Below the pieces are notes generated by a model. The model did not search any database. It was not told the DNA's origin and saw only the letters and a list, made by a program, of their open reading frames with translations. Source: Bondarzewia mesenterica (lineage: Eukaryota; Basidiomycota; Agaricomycetes; Russulales; Bondarzewiaceae). From it: a stretch of 11,250 bases of DNA. Both the position numbers and the translations under genes were made by a program. Every line of letters starts with the position of its first letter. Within the stretch, counting starts at the first letter, position 1. Shown here piece after piece: positions 1 to 9,649 of this stretch. The stretch spans positions 1 to 11,250 of the forward strand of contig SGPL01000809.1 in the NCBI GenBank assembly GCA_004802705.1, read 5' to 3'.

Positions 1-343
1 CTATGATTCTGATGACTTTATGACCCTGCGACTATTAAGTTCTGTCGCATTGACTCTAGTTCATTCTATCAATTTGTCTTCTTGATTGACTACTGTTCTT
101 GCTTTGCCCAAGGTTTTATTTGATCTAGAAGAACCCTTGCTGGCCCTTCCTTCCTTGATACTCATAGGAAGCACCTCACCTTGATCTGTCTTTGAGATCA
201 ATAACTAATAGGTTATCTTTTGAAGACAATAAAAAATTCCCTCTTAACAAATGACTAAGCTGCTTTAGAAAAGAGGAAAACTTGAGTCAGCCTAGGCAGA
301 GCAGACCTTGCTGTTATCCCAGTTAGTTTGTTGTTTTGTATCT
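1..343 (-). repeat. Left arm of a near-perfect inverted repeat
   Basis: This is the reverse complement of 2710-3053. Compared line by line, the arms match at every base except one single-base length difference in an A/T run (six A at 229-238 against seven T in the other arm). Pairing stops after GTATCT at 343. The arm starts at the first base of the window, so its true outer end lies further left and its full length is unknown. Read on the minus strand it carries the beginning of the decayed frame that runs + from 2874. Such identity is striking because all recognisable coding sequence nearby is heavily mutated. It could be a long terminal inverted repeat, two recent head-to-head copies, gene conversion, or an assembly artefact. 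Confidence 0.95.
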
Positions 344-2100
344 ATGGCTATCAAGACTAATTTTTCTGTCAGTTTTATCTGAGATTCATTAAAAAGGCAG
401 CACAGATGGGTAGAGAAGTCATAGAAACCCTTTGAGCACCTCTGAACCAGATCTCGAGAAGCACCCAGATAATAGCCACCTTATATCAGTAAGAGATATT
501 AGATGCTTATATGTCAGATTTTAACTAGAAGAAATGGATCTGAATCAGTGAGTTTTCTATTCATCTCATACAATTAGACTTGATTTTATTTATTTATTTT
601 TTAGTTCCATCAATTTGTAAAAAGTATGTAAAGGTGAAGGCCACATTCACTGATAGTGAAGAAGTGTTTACTGAGCTGACCTCAGTGACTGATGCTAGAC
701 TCCTCGCTAAATGGACTTAGCAGGAGGGGGTTATTACTGCTAACTATCAAACAAATCTAAAATAGCTTGATATATATAATATTAATAAGACAAAAAGTGA
801 GCTGGCTATTGCTGCATGTTGATTGTCATTAACCCTTTAATAGTGCTAAGCAAGGTGTCCTACCAATCACAACTAACTAAGGCAAAAAGAAAAAATATCC
901 TAAGAGTTTTGCAAGAAATAGTAGTTTAGCTCACTATTAAAATTAAGATACAAGAAGCTCAGTAAGTCTACTATGTTCATCATCCTAGTTTCTATCTCAT
1001 ACAACATTAGGTCATTGTTGATTGCCTGAGTCCATTAATTGTCTTATTGATTGATGCACCACTAAAGTTTTATTAGAGATTGAAAATGCTTGCCAATGAC
1101 TTTTGGCAGAATTGTTACATTTAATCAAGAAGCCATACAATATGTGGAAGGCATTGAACAGGCCAAGGAATGAAAAGACATTTTTGAGAATAAAATTCAG
1201 GATTCTATGTCCTATGGTGAGGATGATACTGATGGTGCTCTTGATCCTACTAATAATGTTGATGAAAATGCCGATAAAAAAGAAGATGTGGTTAAAAGTA
1301 TTGTTACCAAAAAAATATGCCTCTCACTTTCATTGACCTTTAGTGAAAACAAGTGCACAGAGCTTGGACTATAGGTCTTAGCAAAGCAGGAACTCAAGCT
1401 TTGAAAGGGTCAGGCAAATGATATCCTCTATCACATTTGCATCCATCTTAGCTACAAGTCCTTCCTCTTCTGGACCTCAGTCAGGCAGGCTAACAGCCAG
1501 AGGAAGAAAATGTGATCCTAGAATAATGTGAATGTCCTAGAGAGAAATGTTTAAGAATAAGGCCAGATCTATTTAGCATATCAGCAAGTAATAGCTAATC
1601 TTAGCACCAACAATGACCTCCTTAGTATATACAAGAAGTTGGATCCTAAAGATATGAAAGTGAGCATGGTGATCTTAAACCCGAGCAAGCTAGAGCACAA
1701 GAAGGAGAGTCTGGCATAGTTTTAGAATATGGATGTTTAGAGAAATACTAAGTAAAGGGGATAGATGGAAGAATATGAGTAATTCTAAAATATAATACTG
1801 ACACTGATGTTAATGGTAAACTAACCCCTCTCAGTTTACAGAGTTCATTAGCTCTAGGCAAAAGCCCTCAGGGATTAGTGAGAGGAGCAATTCACTTTGC
1901 TTAGTGAGGAGATGCAGTAGTCAATGCAAACCTTCAACACAAAAGCTGACTTCTGGAGTTCTCTAATTGAGAGCATTGATGTTGATGAATGCCCCAGTCA
2001 CTGTGCTTATGCTACTTGGCAGCAGGCCATGTAGAAGAGGTTTAGTGTATAAGTGGAGGGTGAGTTTAACAAGGTTAAATATGGTGGACATTAGACTTAT
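344..2100 (+). pseudogene. Decayed KDZ-type transposase, C-terminal part
   Basis: KDZ (Kyakuja/Dileera/Zisupton) proteins are DDE-type transposases of DNA transposons that are abundant in mushroom genomes. The reading starts at the arm edge, inside the catalytic core. Residues equivalent to the family's D-G-E/ETLWAPLN block lie at 403-447, with TGA at 433-435 where Trp is expected. The EILDAYMSDFN-x-KKW block lies at 493-537, with TAG at 526-528 replacing Trp. A 57-nt intron follows. The typical helical C-terminus comes next: GQANDILYHI and YKSFLFWTSVRQ at 1408-1485, then an ALRD..EEQFTLLSEEM block at 1861-1920, and CAYATWQQAM at 2002-2031. Most of it stays in one frame from 607 to 2095; about 880-1100 reads better in another frame, so paired shifts are likely. 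The cysteine-rich N-terminus and first catalytic residues are absent, cut off at the arm. Many in-frame stops make it a dead relic. Family membership is from remembered motifs. Confidence 0.75.
548..604 (+). other. Probable spliceosomal intron in the KDZ relic (57 nt)
   Basis: The segment starts GTGAG and ends in a T-rich stretch followed by TTTTTTAG. Removing it joins codon ATC (544-546) and base 547 to 605-606, restoring a phase-1 junction. It brings the conserved block at 493-537 into the same frame as the K/E-rich run that starts at 607 and continues for hundreds of bases. Length and boundaries are typical of mushroom introns. Splicing itself cannot be seen from DNA. Confidence 0.7.
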
Positions 2101-2709
2101 ATTGTAATCACAAAATAAATGATTGCCTCCTCAACCCCTATTTTAACTACTAAATCTTTAACTGCTTTTCTTTAATCACTAACTCAGTTAGTGTTAAGGC
2201 CTGCTGAGCAGCAGCAAGGGCATTTTTAACTTTGGGGATAATGTTTAGGTAAGATGTGATCTTGATTGTCTGACTGAGTGTTAGAATGAAAACACATAGA
2301 GAGAATGCATTCTAGCCTAACTCACTGAACCAATAATATGTCTGATGATTGCTATACTCTTGGTCACTATATTCAAAACAAAGAGGGTTGATTGTTATCC
2401 CTCCCACTATATTAGCTTGATCAATATGGCTTGAACAGCAGGATATAAAATAAAGTTTAGTGGTGGTACCTCCACTGAGACTAGCAGCTTATCGCTGGTC
2501 TCTAGGTTTTGCTAGAAAATTGATCCAATATTTGCTGACATAATGACATTGGCATCGTTGAGCTCAAGCCTATTAAGAACAGTGATGAAATTAGTCTAGA
2601 GAATAATCAGCAATGGCAAAAAAAATGATTGAAATGATCACTGTTGTTGTGTGAAGGGAGGGTGTTTGCTAATAAAGTTATCAAGGGTGGAAGGGGTGTG
2701 ATGTGGCAA
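2101..2709 (+). other. Tail between the KDZ relic and the right arm
   Basis: The KDZ frame can be followed on to about 2700 with frequent TAG/TGA. Readable patches are at 2140-2200 (after the last KDZ-like block) and 2560-2620. I recognise no domain here. It may be the end of the KDZ protein, its 3' flank, or part of another element. No poly(A) tail, terminal inverted repeat or target-site duplication could be picked out. Confidence 0.4.
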
Positions 2710-3053
2710 AGATACAAAACAACAAACTAACTGGGATAACAGCAAGGTCTGCTCTGCCTAGGCTGACTCAAGTTTTCCTCTTTTCTAAAGCAGCTTAGTC
2801 ATTTGTTAAGAGGGAATTTTTTTATTGTCTTCAAAAGATAACCTATTAGTTATTGATCTCAAAGACAGATCAAGGTGAGGTGCTTCCTATGAGTATCAAG
2901 GAAGGAAGGGCCAGCAAGGGTTCTTCTAGATCAAATAAAACCTTGGGCAAAGCAAGAACAGTAGTCAATCAAGAAGACAAATTGATAGAATGAACTAGAG
3001 TCAATGCGACAGAACTTAATAGTCGCAGGGTCATAAAGTCATCAGAATCATAG
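2710..3053 (+). repeat. Right arm of the near-perfect inverted repeat
   Basis: Partner of 1-343. The outer edge at 3053 is only the point matching base 1 of the window, so the repeat may continue to the right. The inner edge at 2710 is a real break: beyond it the arms read ATGGC against TTGCC and then diverge. From about 2874 this arm holds the start of a decayed + reading frame that continues well outside the mapped arm. Confidence 0.95.
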
Positions 3054-3850
3054 AGTGTGTCATTAGAGATGTCATAGATGTAGATCAGATGATTAGAAGA
3101 TGTACAGCAAAGAAGACTTTAAGATTAGAGAAGCACACATAAGGAATCCTTGTAGAGAAACTAAGGTCGAGTGAAAGTCATTGCTTTCAGAGGATGATCG
3201 TAACTAGATGAGCTAGACTTCTATTCTTGTTGAGATAGCCTTAATATGAATCAGAATAGAGACTAGAACCCTGAAAGCACTGTGTCAGCAGTCTACAAGA
3301 AGAGAGTGAGAGAATTCTTCAAATGCACCCTTCGCTACTAGAAGTCCTGCAAGTGACTGATAAGAGAACAGTATCTCAAGTTTAACAAGGAGAAAATCAG
3401 CCCTAAGAAAGCCTGTATTGCTCAAGTGAAATTCTCTCTGCTTTTAAGCCTTTAAGAGGAGGCTGTGTAGGTACAAAGAGAAATAAATGAGTGTTGCACA
3501 AAAAAAAGTAATACACTACCTTTTTAGGCATCTATGCACCATGCTGTGTGCTCTAATAGACTTTAGGGCAGTCTAGTCCACTCTGCTCTATAAATTTGCA
3601 GCTCTATGATATCAGTATGACATCACAGGACATTACTATAATATCATAAGACAAAATACACACAGCTTTGAAGGTAGAGTGACTTTCTGATCTAAAATCA
3701 AATTAAAGCTCCACTGAGTGATCAGAAGTGGGGCTATGGGACTAATCGATCATGAAGTGAGTCCAATGGTCCTTGTATACCATAAATCTATAAACTGAAT
3801 TGGACTANGGTTATCAGACACATAAGTCCCAGGTGGAACTGCAGTAGACC
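2874..3850 (+). pseudogene. Unrecognised decayed reading frame
   Basis: A frame starting near 2874 reads on through about 3590 with regularly spaced TAG, TGA and TAA, the pattern expected if Trp, Arg and Gln codons decayed. Its beginning is S/R/K-rich (SKGSSRSNKTLGKARTVV at about 2919-2972). Then comes an acidic/serine stretch, then a K/R-rich segment at 3297-3440 with spaced cysteines (C at 3321 and 3342, with stops after each) that ends in a hydrophobic run. After about 3580 the sense moves to another frame with fewer stops, up to about 3850. The composition would suit a retroelement gag or another nucleic-acid-binding protein, but no motif is secure. The first 180 bases exist in inverted copy at the window start. 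Confidence 0.35.
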
Positions 3851-4900
3851 ATATCAAAATAATAATAAAAGTAAGAAAAAGTAAAAAATGAGTATACAAA
3901 TATAGACAAAATAGTTTCACATGCTGTCTGCGAGTCTTATCTGTGCACATAAATAATAAAAGTTAGAAGCACTTGGTAGCATAAAGAGACAAAAGGAATG
4001 AAAGGGTGAAGCCATACTCAAAGGGAAATTTAAATAATGAGCTAAAAATGAGAGGAGGAGGAAGTCAAGTAAGAAGTGTAATTGAAATGGTAGAACAACA
4101 AATAGTGCGCGGGATTCTATCTTTAGCTTCTTGTAAGAGGAGGAGGTTATACACATGATGAGTAAAAGAAAATAAATAAAAATGAGGTGCAGCATACCAA
4201 GGAGGTAGAATTGATGTCTAATAAGGTAAATGGAAGAGCAGGGAGTGATAAATGAGACACAAGATGCAGATGATCAAGATAATAAGGAAGCAAGTCCAGC
4301 AAGGCTTTTGAAATCAATAATGATGAAGGCAATGAGCATGTGGGTCCATGCATGCATGTCAAACTCATTATGTTGATTTAATGTCTGCGAATCTAGCGCG
4401 CCTATTGCTATCACTTGGAAATCGATGAGATAAGTGGTAACTCATAAAATCTGATCTTTTTTACTCTAAGTTTGCTTTTTCAGCCTCTCTCTCTAGCCTC
4501 TCCTTTAATTTCCTTTATATCTAGCTAATAATGATGATCCATGGGGATTATCTGCAGTGAAAGAGCTATTAGACTGCGTACCACAAAGTAGAAACCTGCT
4601 GCTATACCACCTTCTCTATCCATCCACCTGTTGGCAAACTCTCCACTTTTATTTATAACAACTCAGGACTAAAATCATGACAAACAAGGAACATCCCAAA
4701 GTGCAAGTCACAAAACAGTAGCTCACTGATCAGGAATTTACATGTAGATGATGGAGCAATGAGAAGAGTGATCATAGAAAAATGAAAAGATAATGGAGTA
4801 GAAGTCTAACAAATATAAAGTAGGGACAATATAATTCATGAATTTGAGTGATAGAAGTAGTCGATGCATCAAAAATAGGAGGGAATAATGGGGGGGATGA
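3851..4900. other. No recognised gene; mixed decayed repeat sequence
   Basis: Patches of open frame occur on both strands. On the + strand, about 3960-4140 reads as a K/E/R-rich segment. The minus strand of the same DNA reads as L/F/S-rich, as expected of an antisense shadow. Around 4395-4410 there is a small group of CpGs (GCGAATCTAGCGCGCC) in otherwise CpG-poor DNA. From 4460 to 4520 the + strand is pyrimidine-rich. I looked for an LTR partner to 10830-11120 here and did not find one. Confidence 0.4.
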
Positions 4901-5020
4901 ATTGCATGTGCTTCATCGATGGACCAACATAAAATCATGCTTGATTTGGCTAGAGCAGAGTTAGAACATGCTGAATTCAAGATTTCAAAAGATGAAGGGG
5001 AGTATGGTGGGAGATAACTA
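4901..5020 (+). pseudogene. Short helical coding-like fragment
   Basis: A 40-codon stretch without a stop, ending at TAA, reads as an amphipathic segment (LDLARAELEHAEFKISKDEG in the middle). It looks more protein-like than its flanks. The opposite strand is also open (128 codons, 5124-4738) with a P/S/L-rich reading that resembles the P/S-rich frame at 9650-10749, so the coding strand is not settled. No family is recognised. Confidence 0.25.
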
Positions 5021-5059
5021 ACAGGGAGGGGAGGCTTAGAAGATAGAGGTATCAACATA

Positions 5060-5300
5060 GTAGATGGTGATTGTGGTTGAGCTATACAACACATGTTCTT
5101 GTATGTATCTGTTGTATGCCTCAATTACCTTATGCTTCTAAGTGGTTTTGATCTTATCAGCTTTGGTCTCAGCTTCGCCTAGTGATTNTGAATATTAAGT
5201 GATTCTTTGGCAAACTCCTGCTCATGCATTTGGAATTCATTTAGAAATTCTGAATGATCTTTGGTTGCCTACTTGAGTGAGGCCCAAGCTCTTTGTTTAA
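5060..5300 (-). pseudogene. Short charged coding-like fragment, minus strand
   Basis: Read from 5300 down to 5060 there are two charged helical patches: one around 5280-5190 (SEFLNEFQMHEQEFAKESLN) and, in another frame, one around 5180-5060 (AETKADKI followed by KHKVIEAYNRYIQEH). An N at 5188 lies at the frame change. Spacing and composition resemble a retroelement Gag, but it lies downstream of the pol, so it should come from another copy or a 3' ORF. No domain is assigned. Confidence 0.25.
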
Positions 5301-5579
5301 ATAATGGTATGAGTGCATATTAAGATAACATTATAGTTTTAAATAATTTTAGAGCATGACATCCATGAGGCAGCAAGTAATAGAGCATCCTCAGTTTAAT
5401 TTTAGAGAAGCAGAATAAGGATAATCAAAAATCAGATAGCTAGGCGATATGAGATAGGATAATAATTGGTTAAGCATGTACAAAAATGCCTTCCTGATAT
5501 TATATCGCAATCATGAGCCAGAGTGTTCAGTGAGGCTAAATGAAGAGGAAAGAAAGGTGTCTAAGGCCAGATTCTGCAG
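5301..5579. other. Region just downstream of the pol relic; nothing recognised
   Basis: This follows the last integrase-like residues of the minus-strand pol. If the element were complete, a polypurine tract and 3' LTR would be expected here or further left. I see no convincing purine tract on the minus strand and no sequence matching the candidate LTR at the right end. Confidence 0.4.
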
Positions 5580-6785
5580 TAGAGTCTCATTCTTGGCAAT
5601 GTATAGTATGAGTCTGAAAGCAGCAATCTCAGTTCACAAAATAGTTCTATCAAGTTCCTTCAGAATATATAATCTTCCTTTAGTTTTATGAATAACCTCA
5701 AGGGGTCCCAAGTATCAGGGATGTGATTTCCAATCTATGCTCTTTTTCACTCTAGTGTTTCAGATTAAGACCAATTCTCTTGCCTAGTAGAGATTTCAGC
5801 ACAAGTGCCTATGAAACTTGTTTTTAAACTTCTCTTTGGATCAAAATCAATATTTTACTAGGGTCAATGCTGCATCATTGATGTCATCTTTCTTCTTCTC
5901 CAGCTGCTTGATGCGCAAGGCTAGAAGGTCCTCTAGTGACATTCCAGACTTGAATCCCTGAACCAGGAAGGTGGCCTCAGATAGATCAAAAGGAAGGATG
6001 AGGTGCACCCTATGCATTAGATAGAATGGGGAAAATTTAGTGACTTTACTGGTAGTTATTTAATCAATAAAGAAGGCATCATGAACTTTGCTTGGCCATT
6101 TTCCCACATTAAATTCACATGCTTTTAGAATGGCTTTACGAATGATAAAATGGCCTCATTCTATAACTTTATTAGCTTTAGAATTATGTGCTGAAATGGT
6201 AATGTGTAGAATTCCCATGTGTTCAAGAAGAAGAGTGAAGGCACCTTGAACTTTTGAGCCATTGTCTGTTACAATGGAACTAATAGCTCTATAGTGATAG
6301 AAAATCTATTTTTAGAAGAATTTAGCTAGAGTGATCGATGATGCTGCAGTAAGGGCTCAACCTTCTGATATACATGAAAGGTCATCTCAGGCTGTGATAA
6401 TATATTTATGTCTATGGGCCTTGGGCATTAGCATAACATTCATGTAGATCTTAGTCTAGATCATAGAAGGTATCGAAATGGTTAAAAAGACCTCTAGCTT
6501 CTTTATGCTGTGGATTTGACATTGGTGGCATGACTGAACATGATGTTGGATATCTGCATGGAGATACAGCTAAAAAAATTGAAGTTGAACAGTCTCAAAT
6601 ACTGCTTATTCTCTTTGATATCCTAATTTATTCACGAGCTTGAGATAGGATAGAGATGCACTGGCCTCTGTTCAAAATCACTTTTAGAGGAGGTTAAGAA
6701 CCATTCCTCTTGAACATGACTTCCTAGTGAATGAAATATCCAGTGGCATATTGGACAAATTACTTCTCCTCTTAGATTGTTTTGA
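5580..6785 (-). pseudogene. Ty3 integrase, degenerate
   Basis: Integrase inserts retrotransposon cDNA into the genome. Read leftwards, the N-terminal part starts near 6780 (FVQYATGYF). The zinc-binding HHCC region follows with CHQC intact at 6518-6529, but the second His position reads Tyr (GYQRE) and the first is also lost. A frameshift lies in the T run just before. In the catalytic core the first Asp has become Asn (6438-6440), the second is kept in TDNG (6264-6266), and the Glu is kept (6159-6161) with 34 residues between them and a TGA right after it. The downstream SPFYLMH-like block, the LPFDLSEATFLV block at about 5990-5950, the LRIKQLEKK helix and the YLG end block are all readable. 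Stops are frequent. It is the last domain of the same Pol as the RT and RNase H to its right. Confidence 0.9.
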
Positions 6786-7059
6786 CATGCAGAGGATATT
6801 AAAGCATGGAGAGGAAATAATAGATATGACATAGAAATATGTCACGAGAAGCAGAGGCTGAAAATGATAATAGAAAAGTAGAGATTAGATATTGCAGAGA
6901 TGAGTCGATGAAAACAAGAAGATAACTCTAGTCAGATGAGTTGGCAAAAATAAGAGGATAACTCTGATTAGTTTGCATGACTGAGTATAAGGTGATGTTA
7001 TCCAACTATGAGTTGTCATCAAATTCGAGTTCTTTTGAATCTCCTAAGGGGCATTTAAA

Positions 7060-7480
7060 TAAGGCATTAGGTCCCTTAAACTTCTTTGCTGATACATGCA
7101 TGAGAGTGAAGTCAAACATTAGAATTTCTTAGATCTACATATTGATTGCCATATTAGGCTACAAGTTCAGAGAATTTAGCATGCCTTTGATGTATTCAGC
7201 ATCAACCTTGACATAAAAGTTGATTGCACTAATAATATAGAGTCAGTAATGTTGCAATGCTTAGTAAAGTCTGAATAATTTTAATTTGGATTGAAAATAT
7301 TATGATTTAACCTTACTCATAGAAAAGGATCCATATCAGGCTGGTTATCTTCTTCCTTCATTATTCAGCTGAGATAAAATAAAACTGACTACAATATAGC
7401 TTAAGTCAATAGATAAAATGATAAAATTGGAGGAGGTTTAGTCAATGAGAGGAAGAGCTAGAGTAGATGATACAAGCTGC
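7060..7480 (-). pseudogene. Ty3 RNase H, degenerate
   Basis: This domain removes the RNA strand during reverse transcription. Visible on the minus strand: the first metal-binding Asp kept in LSIDLSYIVVSFILSQ (Asp at 7405-7407); the family's LEL block with Glu changed to Lys at 7279-7281; the third acidic residue kept in KVDAEYIKGML (7201-7203); and the GPDALSR block read with Asn (7066-7068) and Phe-Lys in place of Ser-Arg. TGA or TAA stands where the family has Arg or Trp. It continues from the RT without a clear gap and is followed by an acidic linker to about 6990. Confidence 0.9.
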
Positions 7481-8720
7481 TTGAGATTATCAAAATCTTT
7501 TTGTCTCTGGTCTGGCCATTTAAATTATTTACCTTTTTAGATGAGTTTCATCAAAAGTCTAGCAATCTTGGAATAGTTCAGGATTTAGATGTGAATAGTC
7601 CCATAAAGGCCTAAGAATCCCTGAACTTCTTTCACATAAGTCAGAGTAGGCTAATTTATAATCTTGAATACTTTCTTGCCCTCTAGAAGTCTTCCCTTTG
7701 GAGTACATTTTTGTCTCATGATGATAACATTTAGATGATAGATCTAAGTCTCGGTAGCTGAGAAAGTAGCACCAGCATGTTTGATACTATACATGGCTCA
7801 ATGGACATCCTGAGCATATTCCTAGATAAACCTTCAAATTCTCAGATTCTTAAGTAAAGTCTCAGAATTCTCATCAAGATCTAAGTGCTGAGATTCAGGT
7901 CTACGTATTCTATAATCATTAATAAAAATATTAGCCTTGTCAGAAATTTCATCCTGTAGAATAAATAACATAGAGTTTTGAAACTTTGTGGGAGAATTGG
8001 TGTATCTCATAGATATAGAAGTGAGTTGCAGAAGTCTGAGTAGTGTGAAAAAGGCAATGAGGTCTCAAAATCCTAGGTCAACCTTGTGAGCATCAAATCT
8101 CTAGAATAGATCAAATACTGAGCTACATGCACATTCAGTAAAAGGTTTAATGAAGTTATTGATAATTGGAGAAAGTCTAGCATCCTTAATGCTGACTTTA
8201 TTTAGGAGCTGAAGATTATGAACTAAATACAGCTTGCTATTCTTCTTTAAATAATAGAACCATCGAGATTGGTAGGCTGATTAGCTCAGCTCATAAATTT
8301 TGGCTTTGATTTTCTCCCATAGCAGATCAGTAACTTGTTGCTTGATACTAAGAGAAATGGGGATATTTTGGTATACCCATGGAATATGAGGAATAGTGAA
8401 ATAAATGTAGGGTGAAAAGTAGAATTTCTTCAATATGCTACGATTGCCTTCTTTGAAAGCAAGTGCTTCTTTATTTAGCTTTATAACATGCTGAAATAAT
8501 CTTTTCTCCTCAAGCTATAAGAATCTATTTGGATTAAGATCTAGAATTTTGAGGCAATTAAGAGTGATGTGTGATGATGGTGTGAAGTCAAAAGAAAAAG
8601 GGAATAATTTAAGTAAAGAGTTGAGTGGATTTTTAGAAAAACATTGGTGTACTCAAGCTTCTTCGAAAAATATTTCTACAAGAGGACAGACTTTCTTGTC
8701 TACATACTTGTAGGCAGTGT
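7481..8720 (-). pseudogene. Ty3 reverse transcriptase, degenerate
   Basis: RNA-dependent DNA polymerase of an LTR retrotransposon, of the type common in Agaricomycetes. From right to left: a connector starting near 8710 (YKYVDKKV); helix block EEKRLFQHVIKLNKEAL at 8511-8460; FSPY at 8418-8407; IPWVYQNIPI; a SRWFYYLKKNSKLYLVHNLQ block at about 8264-8210; LNKVSIKDARLSP; VFDLF with TAG for Trp; and MRYTNSPTKFQ. The catalytic box normally reads IDD but here reads FIND (Asn 7918-7920, Asp 7915-7917). The later blocks ISKN-type R.RF..EY..DVH, KHAGATFSA, QKCTPKGRL and VKEVQGFLGLYG follow. About one codon in 15-25 is a stop. One frame persists over most of the domain, so substitutions rather than indels dominate. 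Confidence 0.93.
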
Positions 8721-9345
8721 AAGTGAGAGTCATAGATTGAAATGCTATAGCTGCAGTGAGTATTGGGTGATGAGAAGTCAGATTTTAAAGGTTGAACCTC
8801 TTATTACTAAGCAGAGTCAACTTCTTATAGATTTTCTTCTTTAACTCAATAGATACCAGCAGCAAAGATGTCTTTTTATAACACTAAGCCAAGGTAAATA
8901 AAGGTAAAAGAAAAATTAATATTCAAAATGTAAGCGTAAGTAATGAGATGTTCAAGATGAATGTGATAACCCCTTTAGCATTCATCTTAACCAACAAAGA
9001 TAGTCCAAAACAAAAATGTGAAAGGTCATAAAAAATTGTAAGGGAGAGTCTAAGGTGAATCATGAAGTTTCTGATAGGTGCCTCACCCATCAGCTTCAGA
9101 GAATAAATGTCAATAGCATAAGTCTAATCATGAGAAGAAAAAAAATGTCTGGCCACATCAAGGTACAGTAAGCATAGGACAAGAAAGAATAAATATGAAT
9201 GTGAGATGCTTGAGATTGATGCCACAGATGATGATGAGGACTTCACTTGCTGCTATTATATGAGTTAAAGTTTAAATAAATTGCAAGTAGCAAAAAGTAG
9301 ATGTTGATGAAGAAAGGGAATGTGCAAAATAAAGATAATGAGAGA
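8721..9345 (-). pseudogene. Gag-Pol junction with a possible protease remnant
   Basis: Between the gag-like segment and the RT connector one minus-strand frame is open from about 9120 to 8925 (67 codons). Its second half (FCFGLSLLVKMNAKGVI, about 9014-8964) has the spacing of the LG-x-PWL-x-x-x-N segment at the end of Ty3 aspartic proteases, with Pro-Trp lost. The catalytic D-S/T-G triad cannot be identified, so the call is tentative. Stretches at 9345-9240 and 8920-8890 are low-complexity, T/L/F-rich when read on the minus strand. No CCHC zinc knuckle was found. Confidence 0.35.
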
Positions 9346-9349
9346 GAAA

Positions 9350-9645
9350 AATGAAAAGCCATGTAATGTTAGCAAACTGGATGAATACCTGCATGCTCCT
9401 CCACTCTTTACTTTGGGCCTCCTATATATCACTGCTTATATTCTTGCAACTCCTCAGTGAGGTTCTCGGCATGCTTGAATTCTTGCTTATAGGATTGCTG
9501 ATATGCCTTGGAAGTTGCAGGCTTGAAAATGTAATGTTGAATGAGTCATTGAATAGTCTGCTCATCAACAAAATGAATGTCCAAAAGGAATCAGAGAGTC
9601 TAGGTAAAGTTTTGCCTTCCTTTAATCTCATATAAAAAATAGATA
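9350..9645 (-). pseudogene. Gag-like helical fragment
   Basis: Read leftwards in the frame one base off from the upstream one, this gives F-x-LLDIHFVDEQTIQ, a stop where Trp is likely, LIQHYIFKPATSKAYQQSYK, then QEFKHAENLTEELQEYKQ. It is a helical, charged segment of the sort found at the end of Ty3 capsid proteins, in the right place upstream of the pol. Another minus frame is open for 75 codons (9649-9422) but is low in charged residues and reads less like a protein. No diagnostic Gag motif is visible; the assignment rests on position and composition. Confidence 0.4.
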
Positions 9646-9649
9646 TCAT

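Noticed and set aside
1103..1397. Open frames of 77 codons (+, 1103-1336) and 61 codons (-, 1397-1212)
   Set aside because: Both overlap the KDZ relic in other frames. The KDZ frame through this stretch has an acidic reading and joins recognisable blocks on either side.
4430..4680. Pyrimidine-rich stretch as the left LTR of the minus-strand pol element
   Set aside because: Similarity to 10950-11050 is limited to low-complexity CT runs, with no shared ends.
6632..6832. 66-codon minus frame with two cysteines and histidines that looks like a small zinc-finger protein
   Set aside because: It overlaps the integrase N-terminal region out of frame; the cysteine pattern is a frame-shadow effect.
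344..8720. Use of TAG or TGA as sense codons (an altered genetic code)
   Set aside because: Stops stand for several different residues (Trp, Arg, Gln), TGG still occurs at conserved Trp sites, and catalytic residues are also lost. Decay explains this better than recoding.
9351..9635. 94-codon + open frame starting MKSHVMLANW
   Set aside because: Hydrophobic antisense shadow of the gag-like minus-strand fragment; no independent coding sign.
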